In this document: positions 8,683-16,412 of the stretch, one piece after another
How positions within the stretch are numbered: the first letter of the stretch is position 1
Layout of the letters: every line of letters starts with the position of its first letter
Assembly (NCBI RefSeq): GCF_001667505.1
Contig: NZ_LZHZ01000007.1
Coordinates: 25,839-89,838, forward strand
Source of the DNA: Mycobacterium sp. ACS1612
Lineage (GTDB): Bacteria; Actinomycetota; Actinomycetes; Mycobacteriales; Mycobacteriaceae
DNA: 64,000 nucleotides
Direction: 5' to 3'
Translations under genes and position numbers: made by a program
Notes under the pieces: generated by a model
Told to the model about the DNA's origin: nothing
The model's database searches: none
What the model saw: only the letters and a program-made list of their open reading frames with translations

Positions 8683-9284
8683 GTGGCGCTCCGTGCCAGC
8701 GCATCCTGCGCGGCGTCCGCGGCCTGCCGGACGTCGGCTTCCGTGCCCGCCAGATAGACGCGGCCGGTCGCGCCGATCATCCGGTAGTCGACGACCTTGA
8801 TCTCGGCGGCCTTCTCGGCCTCGTTGGTGGCCAGGATCGCATACGACGCGGGCTGCACCTCGAGCACGAACAGCGACTCGCCCGGCAGCACCATCGAGCC
8901 GATCTTGTTGCGGTTGATCAGGAAGGCGTGCTGCTGGTCGACGCTGGAGATGATCCGTGCGGCCAGGATGGTGGGCCGCACCGCGGAACTGGCGTCCTTC
9001 CCGAGTTCCTGCAGCGCCGCGTCCGCCGCGGCCTTGACGGCGCCGGTTTCGCCGTGGAACTCGAGATAGCCGAATTGCCGCTCCACCACCAGGACTCCGG
9101 CTTTCACGTCGGCGTGTTTGAGGGCGACGTCGGTGACACCCTCGATGTCCAATCCCGGCGCCACCTCGATGATCTGCGCCGCGACATCGGCTCGTGGCAG
9201 GGCGCCCTTGATCCAGGTGCCGAGGTACGACATCGTCTGCGGCTGCAGGCGGTCGATGAAGATGAAGGAACGCAGTTCAGCCAC
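8679..9284 (-). CDS. BMC-T shell protein (second tandem-domain tile)
   Basis: 201 residues, starting at GTG 9284 with an AGAGGTGA site. Two BMC-type halves: residues ~1-95 (AAQIIEVAPGLDIEGVTDVAL, LVVERQFGYLEFHGE) and ~105-195 (SMVLPGESLFVLEVQPASYAIL, VVDYRMIGATGRVYLAGTEADV). It is a paralogue of the BMC-T at 7015-7668. Having two different trimeric tiles in one operon suggests distinct pores. It lies three bases after the aldehyde dehydrogenase stop. Confidence 0.92.
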   Translation of the reverse strand: MAELRSFIFIDRLQPQTMSYLGTWIKGALPRADVAAQIIEVAPGLDIEGVTDVALKHADVKAGVLVVERQFGYLEFHGETGAVKAAADAALQELGKDASSAVRPTILAARIISSVDQQHAFLINRNKIGSMVLPGESLFVLEVQPASYAILATNEAEKAAEIKVVDYRMIGATGRVYLAGTEADVRQAADAAQDALARSAT

Positions 9285-9287
9285 GGC

Positions 9288-10826
9288 TCACCTCTTGATG
9301 AGTTGTGCGAGTTCTTCGACAACGAGTTGACGTAGTTCAGCCCGCAGCGCGTCCAAGCTGGGTTCGGACGGCTTGCCGTTGCGGCGCGGCTGAGGGGGAG
9401 TGGGGAGGTCGCGTTCGTTGGAGGCGCGCGGGTAGGCAGGCACCTGGCCCGCCGGGGAGCGCCACGGTGTGATCCCCGCGAAGTTCGGCATGGTCACCCC
9501 GGCGTCGCTGGGATAAGCGATCCGGGTCCAGTTCATCAGGTTGTGCGGTTGCAGGTTTTCGCCGAGCCCGCTGCGCCCCACGAACCCGGTACCGAGCGTC
9601 ATGGAAGGCGCCAGGTTGGTGTCCAGCCCGGAGCTGCCGGTGCTGTTGCCGACGTTGACCGAGACCCGCAAAACCGGCACATGGGTCGCGAACTTGGCTA
9701 TCACCGAAGGGTTCTCGCTGTGGATGGCGGCCGAGTGCCCGGCGCCGCCGATCCTGACCACCGCCCGGGCCGCGCGGATGCCGCTGTCAGTGTCGGCGAC
9801 CGTCGTCATGCCGAGTACCGGGGACAGCTTCTCGTGGGTGAACGGTTCCTCATCGAGAACGCGGTCGAACGGGGCGATCAACACCCGGGTCTTCGGGGTC
9901 ACGCGCAGGCCCGACTGCCCGGCGATCCAGGCCGCGTCCCGGCCCACCACATCGGTGTTCAGGTGCCCGAACGGGAACATGAACTCCCGCAACCGCTGCG
10001 CGTCGCCGGGATCGAGGATGTGTGCCCCGTTGCGGGTGAGCGCCGACCGCAGTTTGTCGGCGATGGCGTCCTCGGCGATGAGCACGGATTCGTTGGTGCA
10101 CAACACCGAGTTGTCGAACGCCTTGCTGTCGACGATCCGGCGGGCCGCGGCGGTGACGTCCGCGCTGGCGTCGACGAAGACCGGGACGTTGCCGGGTCCG
10201 ACACCGAGCGCTGGATTACCCGACGAATACGCGGCCCGGACGACTCCGGTGCCGCCGGTCGCGACGATGACGTCGGTGCGCTCGTCGGCCATCAGCGCCT
10301 CGGCCAACGGGATGGAGGGTTCCGCCACCACCTGCACGATGCCGTCGGGTGCGCCCGCCCTGACGGCGGCCTCGGCAAGTATCCGGGCGGCATCGGCCGA
10401 ACACTGCTTGGCCCGCGGATGCGGCGCCACGACGACCGCGTTGCGCGTCATCAGCGCCAGGATGACGTTGAAGTACACGGTGGCAACAGGATTCGTGGTC
10501 GGCGTGATGGCCAGCACCACCCCCGCGGGGCGCGGTATCTCGACGATCTTGTGTGCGGTGTCGATGCGCGGGGTGATCAGATCCTCGCCGCGGTAGTGCT
10601 CGACGATGCCCCTTGAACACGCGCGGTTCTTGATCACCTTGTGCGCGACGACACCCATCTCCGTCTCGGCGACGGCGGCCTCCGCCAACCGTTCGGCCTC
10701 GGCATAGCCCGCGTCGGCGACGGCGCCGACGATCGCGGCGACCGCGGCCTGGTCGTAGTCGGCGTATGCGCGCGCCGCCCAGCGGGCGCGTTCGAGCAGA
10801 TGGCCGGCATGCGCAATCGTGGTCAC
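9288..10826 (-). CDS. CoA-acylating aldehyde dehydrogenase of the microcompartment (PduP-like), with C-terminal encapsulation peptide
   Basis: About 512 residues from GTG 10826, which overlaps the aminotransferase stop (GTGA). A longer reading from 10862 is possible but less likely. The acylating aldehyde dehydrogenase family is shown by TPTTNPVATVYFN, the cofactor-contacting GGTGVVRAAYSSGNPALGVGPGN, and the catalytic cysteine (about Cys243) in DNSVLCTNESVL. It should oxidise propionaldehyde to propionyl-CoA with NAD inside the shell. The last ~22 residues (LDALRAELRQLVVEELAQLI) after a Pro/Arg-rich linker form an amphipathic helix typical of BMC targeting peptides. It sits at the C terminus, whereas enteric PduP carries it at the N terminus. 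Confidence 0.92.
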   Translation of the reverse strand: MTTIAHAGHLLERARWAARAYADYDQAAVAAIVGAVADAGYAEAERLAEAAVAETEMGVVAHKVIKNRACSRGIVEHYRGEDLITPRIDTAHKIVEIPRPAGVVLAITPTTNPVATVYFNVILALMTRNAVVVAPHPRAKQCSADAARILAEAAVRAGAPDGIVQVVAEPSIPLAEALMADERTDVIVATGGTGVVRAAYSSGNPALGVGPGNVPVFVDASADVTAAARRIVDSKAFDNSVLCTNESVLIAEDAIADKLRSALTRNGAHILDPGDAQRLREFMFPFGHLNTDVVGRDAAWIAGQSGLRVTPKTRVLIAPFDRVLDEEPFTHEKLSPVLGMTTVADTDSGIRAARAVVRIGGAGHSAAIHSENPSVIAKFATHVPVLRVSVNVGNSTGSSGLDTNLAPSMTLGTGFVGRSGLGENLQPHNLMNWTRIAYPSDAGVTMPNFAGITPWRSPAGQVPAYPRASNERDLPTPPQPRRNGKPSEPSLDALRAELRQLVVEELAQLIKR

Positions 10827-12103
10827 GGCTCTCGCCTCTCCGTCACGGCTTTGCGGGCGCATCGCACGGCGACGTCGAGTCGGTCGAGCACGTCCTCACA
10901 CAGGTCGCGGCCCAACAGAATGCCCGGCTTGAACTGCAGCACACGGGGATCCAGCGTCGAGAAGATCGCCCAGACCCCGTTTTCGTAGAGTTCCCGCATC
11001 ACGAACTTGGCGCCCTCGGGGTGGTCGAACTCCAAGCCGATCACCACACCGTTCTGCCGGATCCCGACGAACCAGTCGGGGTTGTCGGACTGGATGCGGC
11101 GCAGTCCCGCGGCGAACAGGTCGGCGATGTAGTGCACCATCGACCGGACCTCGGGTCTGCTGGTGATCTCGAGGGTTTTGACACCCGCGACGCAGCCGAG
11201 TTCGGCGCCGCCGAACGTCGAGATGTGGGCGAACCCGTCCTCGTCAAGCCATTGCGCCGCACGGTCGCTGAGCATCGCCGCCGTGATCGGATACATGCCG
11301 CCGGACAGTCCCTTGCCGGTGACGATGATGTCCGGGTCGATGCCGTGTTTGGTGATGGCCCACATCTCGCCGGTTCGCATCAACCCGGTCTGCACCTCGT
11401 CGGCGATGTAGAGCGCGCCGTGCGCCTCGGCCAGATCCTTGACCGCCTCGAGGTATCCCGGTGGGGGCAAGGGGAAGCCGTAGGTGGCGGGGATGGTCTC
11501 CATGATGACCGCGGCGACGTCGTTTCCGGACAGTGCCTGCGCCATCGCGTCGGTGTCGCCGAACGGCACCTGGATGAACAGATCGGGTTGGTCGGACAGG
11601 AAGATCTTGGCGAACCGGTCGTCGCCGGTGGCCACGGCCAACCCGGTGTGGCCGTGGTACGCCTTGACGATCGATACGATCTTGCGGCGTTTGGTGGCGT
11701 GTCGTGCGCTCTTGATCGCGATGTCGATGGCCTCGCCGCCACCGGATCCGAACGCCACCTTGGTGATCGGCGCAGGCGCCGATGCCACCAACCGCTGCGC
11801 CAATGCGGTCCGCGCCACCGAGGGGAAGTGGTGGTTGCCGACGTCGAAGTACTCGGTGGCCTCGGTAATCGCTTGTACGACTTCGGGATTGCGATGGCCG
11901 AGGTTGTAGGTGCCGCCATTGAGGTGCATGTCGATCAGCCGACGGCCGCTCATGTCCCACAGGTAGTAGCCGTCGCGGCGGTCGATCACCAGGTCGACGC
12001 CTTCGTCGATCCAGAACTGCGTCTTGCCCGGATTCCAGAACTGCTTGGCCTGGTCCAAGACCTGGGCCTTGGAGTCGAACGAGAACGCGCCGTAGTCGTA
12101 CAT
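10823..12103 (-). CDS. Class III PLP enzyme, probable amino-propanol-phosphate phospho-lyase of the RMM operon
   Basis: 426 residues from ATG 12103, chosen because an AGAGGAG site lies a few bases upstream; a longer reading from 12139 lacks one. Class III aminotransferase features: GSGGGEAIDIAIKSAR, AYHGHTG, IADEVQTGLMRTGEMWA and the PLP lysine about Lys264 in IIVTGKGLSGG. In RMM loci this family member is thought to act as a phospho-lyase, releasing ammonia and phosphate from phosphorylated 1-amino-2-propanol to give propionaldehyde. A true transamination role cannot be excluded. It is the first gene of the leftward operon, transcribed away from the permease gene across a region holding the shared operator. 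Confidence 0.85.
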   Translation of the reverse strand: MYDYGAFSFDSKAQVLDQAKQFWNPGKTQFWIDEGVDLVIDRRDGYYLWDMSGRRLIDMHLNGGTYNLGHRNPEVVQAITEATEYFDVGNHHFPSVARTALAQRLVASAPAPITKVAFGSGGGEAIDIAIKSARHATKRRKIVSIVKAYHGHTGLAVATGDDRFAKIFLSDQPDLFIQVPFGDTDAMAQALSGNDVAAVIMETIPATYGFPLPPPGYLEAVKDLAEAHGALYIADEVQTGLMRTGEMWAITKHGIDPDIIVTGKGLSGGMYPITAAMLSDRAAQWLDEDGFAHISTFGGAELGCVAGVKTLEITSRPEVRSMVHYIADLFAAGLRRIQSDNPDWFVGIRQNGVVIGLEFDHPEGAKFVMRELYENGVWAIFSTLDPRVLQFKPGILLGRDLCEDVLDRLDVAVRCARKAVTERREP

Positions 12104-12150
12104 GCGGCTCCTCTGCGGAGTTGAGGCAGCCCTCACCATAAAAAGGATGG

Positions 12151-12168
12151 ACCATTTATGTCAATGGT
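12151..12168. promoter_or_regulatory. Inverted repeat ACCAT-N8-ATGGT between the BMC operons
   Basis: A perfect five-base inverted repeat around eight bases lies 48 bases upstream of the aminotransferase start. Its function is unknown. It could be a second regulator site in the divergent control region. Confidence 0.3.
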
Positions 12169-12193
12169 TGAAGAAGGGTCTTGCCAAGCTTAA

Positions 12194-12206
12194 TTGGTAG
12201 TGCCAA
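12194..12206. promoter_or_regulatory. Second candidate GntR operator (TTGGT-AGT-GCCAA)
   Basis: Same TTGGT-N3-RCCAA layout as 5194-5206, located between the divergent BMC operons, 91 bases from the aminotransferase start and 70 from the permease start. Placed this way one site could control both operons. Confidence 0.55.
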
Positions 12207-12223
12207 ACTCCAAGGGTTCGTGC

Positions 12224-12239
12224 TGTGGCGTGCGCCACA
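12224..12239. promoter_or_regulatory. TGTGGC-N4-GCCACA inverted repeat in the permease leader
   Basis: A perfect six-base inverted repeat lies 37 bases upstream of the permease ATG. It could be an operator or an RNA hairpin. I see no cobalamin riboswitch signature in this leader, although the operon encodes a B12 enzyme. Confidence 0.3.
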
Positions 12240-12275
12240 CCGGATTGCCCGTCGACCGCTCGGAAGGCTGCCCAT

Positions 12276-13814
12276 ATGACCGACCAAGTCGAAATCCGCG
12301 ACGAAAACCATAAGACCGGCCAGGTTCAGCGACTGAAACCGAATGCCGTCGGGATCGTCGGCGTGATGTTCATGGCGGTGGCCACGGCCGCCCCCATCAC
12401 TGCAATGGTCGGCAACGTCCCGATCGCGGTCGGCTTCGGAAATGGTTCGCACGCGCCTGCGGGCTACCTGGTGGCGACGATCGTGCTGTCGTTGTTCGCC
12501 ATCGGCTACGCCACCATGGCCAAGCACCTCACCGCCACCGGTGCCTTCTACGGATACATCGCCCACGGGTTGGGCCGAATCGTCGGCATGGCCAGCGGTG
12601 CACTCATCACGATGGCCTACGTCGTCTTCGAGGGCTCACTGATCGGCATCTTCTCGTTCTTCTTCCAGAACCTGATGCAGTCGCAACTCGGCATCCACGT
12701 CCACTGGATCGTTCCCGCGTTGCTGATGTTGGTGCTCAACTCGGTGCTCGCCTACTACGACATCAACATCGCCGCCAAGGTGCTCGGCGTGTTCCTGATA
12801 ACCGAGATCATCATGCTGTCCCTCGGGGCACTCGCGGTGCTGTTCCACGGTGGCGGCCCTGACGGGTTCGCAATCGGTGAGACGCTGAACCCGATCGGGG
12901 CGTTCCAGCCCGCGGCCGGAATCGCAGGTGCGAGTGCCGGACTGGGCCTGTTCTTCGCGTTCTGGTCATGGGTGGGATTCGAATCGACCGCCATGTACGG
13001 CGAGGAGTCGCGCAACCCGAAGAAGATCATCCCGATCGCGACCGTGGCGAGCGTTCTCGGCATCGGCCTGTTCTACGTGTTCGTCTCATGGATGGCGGTG
13101 GCGGGTACCGGTCCGCAGCACGCGATCGACCTGGCGCAGGACGCCGCCACTGCAGGCGACATCTTCTTCGGCCCGGTGCGCGGTTACTACGGTGAGTGGG
13201 CGATCACGATGTTCAACATCCTGCTGTGCACCGGTTCGTTCGCGTGCGGCATGGCGTTTCACAACTGCGCGTCTCGCTACCTGTATGCGCTTGGCCGCGA
13301 AGGCCTTTCGAAGCGGCTGCAGCGGACCATCGGCGCCACGCATCACAAGCATGGATCCCCGCACATCGCATCGTTCGTGCAGACCGGCGTGACACTGGTG
13401 ATCATCCTGGCCTTCCTGGCCGCAGGTATGGATCCGTACGTGCACATGTACACGCTGCTGGCCATTCTCGGCACGATGGCGATCCTGATCGTGCAGTCAC
13501 TGTGCGCGTTCGCGGTGATCAGTTTCTTCCACTTCCGCAAGAACCACCCGACCAGCAAGCACTGGTTCCGGACGTTCATCTCGCCCCTGCTCGGTGGCAT
13601 CGGGATGCTGTATGTCGTGCTGCTGTTGTGGCAGCACAAAGAGGCGGCGGCGGGCGCGGCGGCAGGAACGCTGCTGTTCAAGTTGACGCCGTGGATTGTC
13701 GTCGGGCTGTTCGTCTTCGGAGGGGGCCTGGCACTCTACTTCAAGTACCGTGATCCTCGTCGCTTCGAGTTGATCGGCCGGATCGTCTACGACGAAACCG
13801 AAGTCCGCGAGTAG
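12276..13814 (+). CDS. APC-superfamily amino acid/amine permease
   Basis: 512 residues from ATG 12276, preceded by a GGAAGG site; an in-frame start at 12225 is less likely. About twelve hydrophobic segments follow an N-terminal tail (LKPNAVGIVGVMFMAVATAA, then PITAMVGNVPI). The unwound TM6-like GFESTAMYGEESRNPKKIIP loop is typical of the APC family of amino acid/amine-proton symporters. It heads the rightward operon, opposite the RMM operon. I infer import of 1-amino-2-propanol or a related amine. Propanediol itself usually crosses by diffusion or MIP channels, so the permease fits the amino-alcohol branch better. Confidence 0.85.
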   Translation: MTDQVEIRDENHKTGQVQRLKPNAVGIVGVMFMAVATAAPITAMVGNVPIAVGFGNGSHAPAGYLVATIVLSLFAIGYATMAKHLTATGAFYGYIAHGLGRIVGMASGALITMAYVVFEGSLIGIFSFFFQNLMQSQLGIHVHWIVPALLMLVLNSVLAYYDINIAAKVLGVFLITEIIMLSLGALAVLFHGGGPDGFAIGETLNPIGAFQPAAGIAGASAGLGLFFAFWSWVGFESTAMYGEESRNPKKIIPIATVASVLGIGLFYVFVSWMAVAGTGPQHAIDLAQDAATAGDIFFGPVRGYYGEWAITMFNILLCTGSFACGMAFHNCASRYLYALGREGLSKRLQRTIGATHHKHGSPHIASFVQTGVTLVIILAFLAAGMDPYVHMYTLLAILGTMAILIVQSLCAFAVISFFHFRKNHPTSKHWFRTFISPLLGGIGMLYVVLLLWQHKEAAAGAAAGTLLFKLTPWIVVGLFVFGGGLALYFKYRDPRRFELIGRIVYDETEVRE

Positions 13815-13830
13815 GAGAGCTGTCCCGCCA

Positions 13831-16080
13831 GTGCGCGAAAAGGATCTCGACCTGGGGCGGATGCGGGTTCTCGACGCGAAACCGGTGAATCTCGACGGGT
13901 TCTCTGTGACCAACCCTGAGCTCGGACTCGTCGCCATGCGCAGTCCGTACGACCCCGAGCCCTCGCTGGTGGTCCGCGACGGCGTGGTCCTCGAGTTGGA
14001 CGGCAAGCACGCGCAGGATTTCGACGTCATCGACGAGTTCATCGCGCACTACGGGCTGGATCTCGACGCGGCCGCAGAGGCGATGGCGCTCGACGATGCG
14101 GTGCTGGCCCGGATGACGGTCGACGTCAACGTGCCGCGGGCCGAGGTGGTCCGGTTGATCGGCGGAACAACGCCCGCCAAGCTGGCGCGGGTCGTCGCGC
14201 TGCTCAGCCCCGTCGAGATGCAGATGGCGATGAGCAAGATGCGCGCCAGGAGAACGCCGAGCAATCAGGCGCACGTGACCAACCAACTGGACGATCCGCT
14301 GCTCATCGCCGCCGACGCGGCCAGCGCCGTCGCATACGGCTTTCGTGAGGTCGAGACGACGGTGCCGGTGCTCGGCGACGCCCCGTCCAACGCGGTGGCG
14401 TTGCTCATCGGCAGCCAGGTGGGCATACCCGGGGCGATGGCGCAGTGCTCGATCGAAGAGGCACTGGAGTTGCGGCTGGGGCTGCGCGGCCTGACCAGTT
14501 ACGCCGAGACCATCTCCATCTACGGCACCGAGCAGGTGTTCGTCGACGGTGATGACACCCCGTTCTCGAAGGCGTTGCTGACCTCCGCCTATGCCTCCCG
14601 TGGGCTCAAGATGCGGGTCACCAGTGGTGGCGGTGCCGAGGTGCTGATGGGTGCCGCGGAGAAATGCTCGATCTTGTACCTGGAGTCGCGGTGCGTCTCG
14701 CTGGCGCGCGCGTTGGGGTCACAGGGTGTGCAGAACGGTGGCATCGACGGTGTCGGCGTGGTGTCCTCCGTGCCCGAGGGCATGAAGGAACTGCTCGCCG
14801 AGAACCTGATGGTGATGCTGCGCGATCTGGAATCCTGCGCGGGCAACGACAATCTGATCTCAGAGTCCGACATCCGGCGGAGCGCACACACGCTGCCCGT
14901 CCTGCTCGCCGGCGCCGACTTCATCTTCTCCGGCTTCGGTTCGATTCCGCGGTACGACAACGCGTTCGCGTTGTCGAACTTCAACGCCGACGACATGGAC
15001 GACTTTCTCGTGCTGCAACGTGATTGGGCCGCCGACGGCGGACTGCGCACCGTGCCTGCAGAACACCTCGCGCAAGTCCGTCGACGCGCGGCGACCGCGG
15101 TGCAGGCGGTCTACCGCGACCTCGGACTCGCCGACTACGACGACGCGCGAATTGACGAAGTGGTCGTGGCCAACGATTCTCGTGACCTGTCACCGGGTTA
15201 CCCGAAGATGGTGGCAGAGGCGGCCGCGGCCATCGAGGCCAAGCAGTTGACGGTGTTCGACGTGATCGCCTCGCTGAAGCGAACCGGCTTCGACGATGAG
15301 GCCGAATCGATCATGCGGCTCACCCGAGAACGACTGCGCGGTGACCAACTGCAGACATCGGCGATCTTCGACGAGAACTTCCGGGTGCTGTCGAAACTGA
15401 CCGATCCCAACGACTATGCCGGCCCAGGCACCGGATACGCGCCGTCGCCGCGGCGCCGCGCGGAGATCGACGACATCCGGCAGGCACGCACTGTGCCCGA
15501 ACTGACCGCCGACCAGGACGAGCACCGCGATCACCTCTCGATCACCACGATCGAGCCCGCTCAGCAGGGCAGCGATCCCCGCGAGGTGTGCATCGGCTTG
15601 TCGCCTGCGTTCGCCCGCACCGTGTGGCTGACGCTGTGCGGTCTGCCGATCGGCGAGGTGCTGCGCCAGATCGAGGCAGGCCTGGAAGAGGAGGGCTGTG
15701 TGCCGCGGTTGGTCAGGGTCAGATCGACGATCGACGTCGGCCTGATCGGACTCACCGCCGCCCGGCTGTCGGGCTCGGGAATCGGAATCGGTTTGCAGGG
15801 CAAGGGAACCGCGCTGATTCATCGCCGTGATCTGACGCCGCTGGCCAACCTTGAACTGTTCAGCGTCGCGCCGCTGCTGACCGCGAGGATGTACCGCGAA
15901 CTCGGTAAGAACGCGGGCAGGCACGCCAAGGGCATGACGCCCGTCCCGATTCTCAGCGGCGGCACCGACGAATCGATCTCGGCGCGTTACCAGGCTCGCA
16001 CCGTCGCGCTCGTGGCGCTGGAGCGTGATCTGTGCGAACCAGGACAGCCGCCGCTGACGGTGAAGGCGACGCGGAGATGA
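13831..16080 (+). CDS. pduCD: B12-dependent diol dehydratase, fused large and medium subunits
   Basis: 749 residues. Residues ~10-555 match the large (PduC) subunit. Catalytic positions known from the Klebsiella enzyme are all present with a constant offset of five: Gln146, His148, Glu175, Glu226, Gln301 and Asp340 (RRTPSNQAHVTN, REVETTV, YAETISIYGTE, GVQNGG, AGNDN). Residues ~570-749 match the medium (PduD) subunit. In enteric bacteria these are separate proteins. The enzyme converts 1,2-propanediol to propionaldehyde (or glycerol to 3-hydroxypropionaldehyde) with adenosylcobalamin. The fusion buries what would be the PduD N terminus, where the enteric encapsulation peptide sits, so targeting must work differently or the enzyme is cytosolic. 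The gene lies 16 bases after the permease. Confidence 0.92.
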   Translation: MREKDLDLGRMRVLDAKPVNLDGFSVTNPELGLVAMRSPYDPEPSLVVRDGVVLELDGKHAQDFDVIDEFIAHYGLDLDAAAEAMALDDAVLARMTVDVNVPRAEVVRLIGGTTPAKLARVVALLSPVEMQMAMSKMRARRTPSNQAHVTNQLDDPLLIAADAASAVAYGFREVETTVPVLGDAPSNAVALLIGSQVGIPGAMAQCSIEEALELRLGLRGLTSYAETISIYGTEQVFVDGDDTPFSKALLTSAYASRGLKMRVTSGGGAEVLMGAAEKCSILYLESRCVSLARALGSQGVQNGGIDGVGVVSSVPEGMKELLAENLMVMLRDLESCAGNDNLISESDIRRSAHTLPVLLAGADFIFSGFGSIPRYDNAFALSNFNADDMDDFLVLQRDWAADGGLRTVPAEHLAQVRRRAATAVQAVYRDLGLADYDDARIDEVVVANDSRDLSPGYPKMVAEAAAAIEAKQLTVFDVIASLKRTGFDDEAESIMRLTRERLRGDQLQTSAIFDENFRVLSKLTDPNDYAGPGTGYAPSPRRRAEIDDIRQARTVPELTADQDEHRDHLSITTIEPAQQGSDPREVCIGLSPAFARTVWLTLCGLPIGEVLRQIEAGLEEEGCVPRLVRVRSTIDVGLIGLTAARLSGSGIGIGLQGKGTALIHRRDLTPLANLELFSVAPLLTARMYRELGKNAGRHAKGMTPVPILSGGTDESISARYQARTVALVALERDLCEPGQPPLTVKATRR

Positions 16081-16412
16081 GTGCCGACAAGTTCACGGTG
16101 CAGGCGGCCGTCGACGGCAAACTGCAGCTTTCCGACCTACGGATGGAGCCCGCCACGCTGGCGCACCAGGCCGACGTGGCGAGGGCGGGCGGCAACCCGC
16201 AACTGGCCGAGAACTTCCTGCGCGCAGCGGAATTGGCCACCCTCGACGGTGAAGAGGTGATGGGCCTCTACGAGGCGCTGCGCCCACACCGCTCCACGGC
16301 AGAGGAACTGGAGTCGTTGCGGGCATCGCTCGAGGCGCGCGGCGCCGCGCGGTGCGCGGAACTCGTGCGGCACGCCGCGGCGGTGTACGCGCGGCGAGGT
16401 CTGTTGCGTTGA
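16077..16412 (+). CDS. pduE: Diol dehydratase small subunit
   Basis: 111 residues, ATG at 16077 overlapping the stop of the large/medium gene by four bases. It keeps the small-subunit pattern: QLSDLRMEPATLAHQADVARAGGNPQLAENFLRAAEL and DGEEVMGLYEALRPHRST. Shorter than enteric PduE (about 170), because the N-terminal extension is missing, including the region that can carry an encapsulation sequence. It completes a dehydratase made of two polypeptides. Confidence 0.9.
   Translation: MSADKFTVQAAVDGKLQLSDLRMEPATLAHQADVARAGGNPQLAENFLRAAELATLDGEEVMGLYEALRPHRSTAEELESLRASLEARGAARCAELVRHAAAVYARRGLLR

Noticed and set aside
12104..12275. Cobalamin riboswitch upstream of the diol dehydratase operon
   Set aside because: No B12-box-like sequence or fitting fold in the short leader; only palindromes are present.
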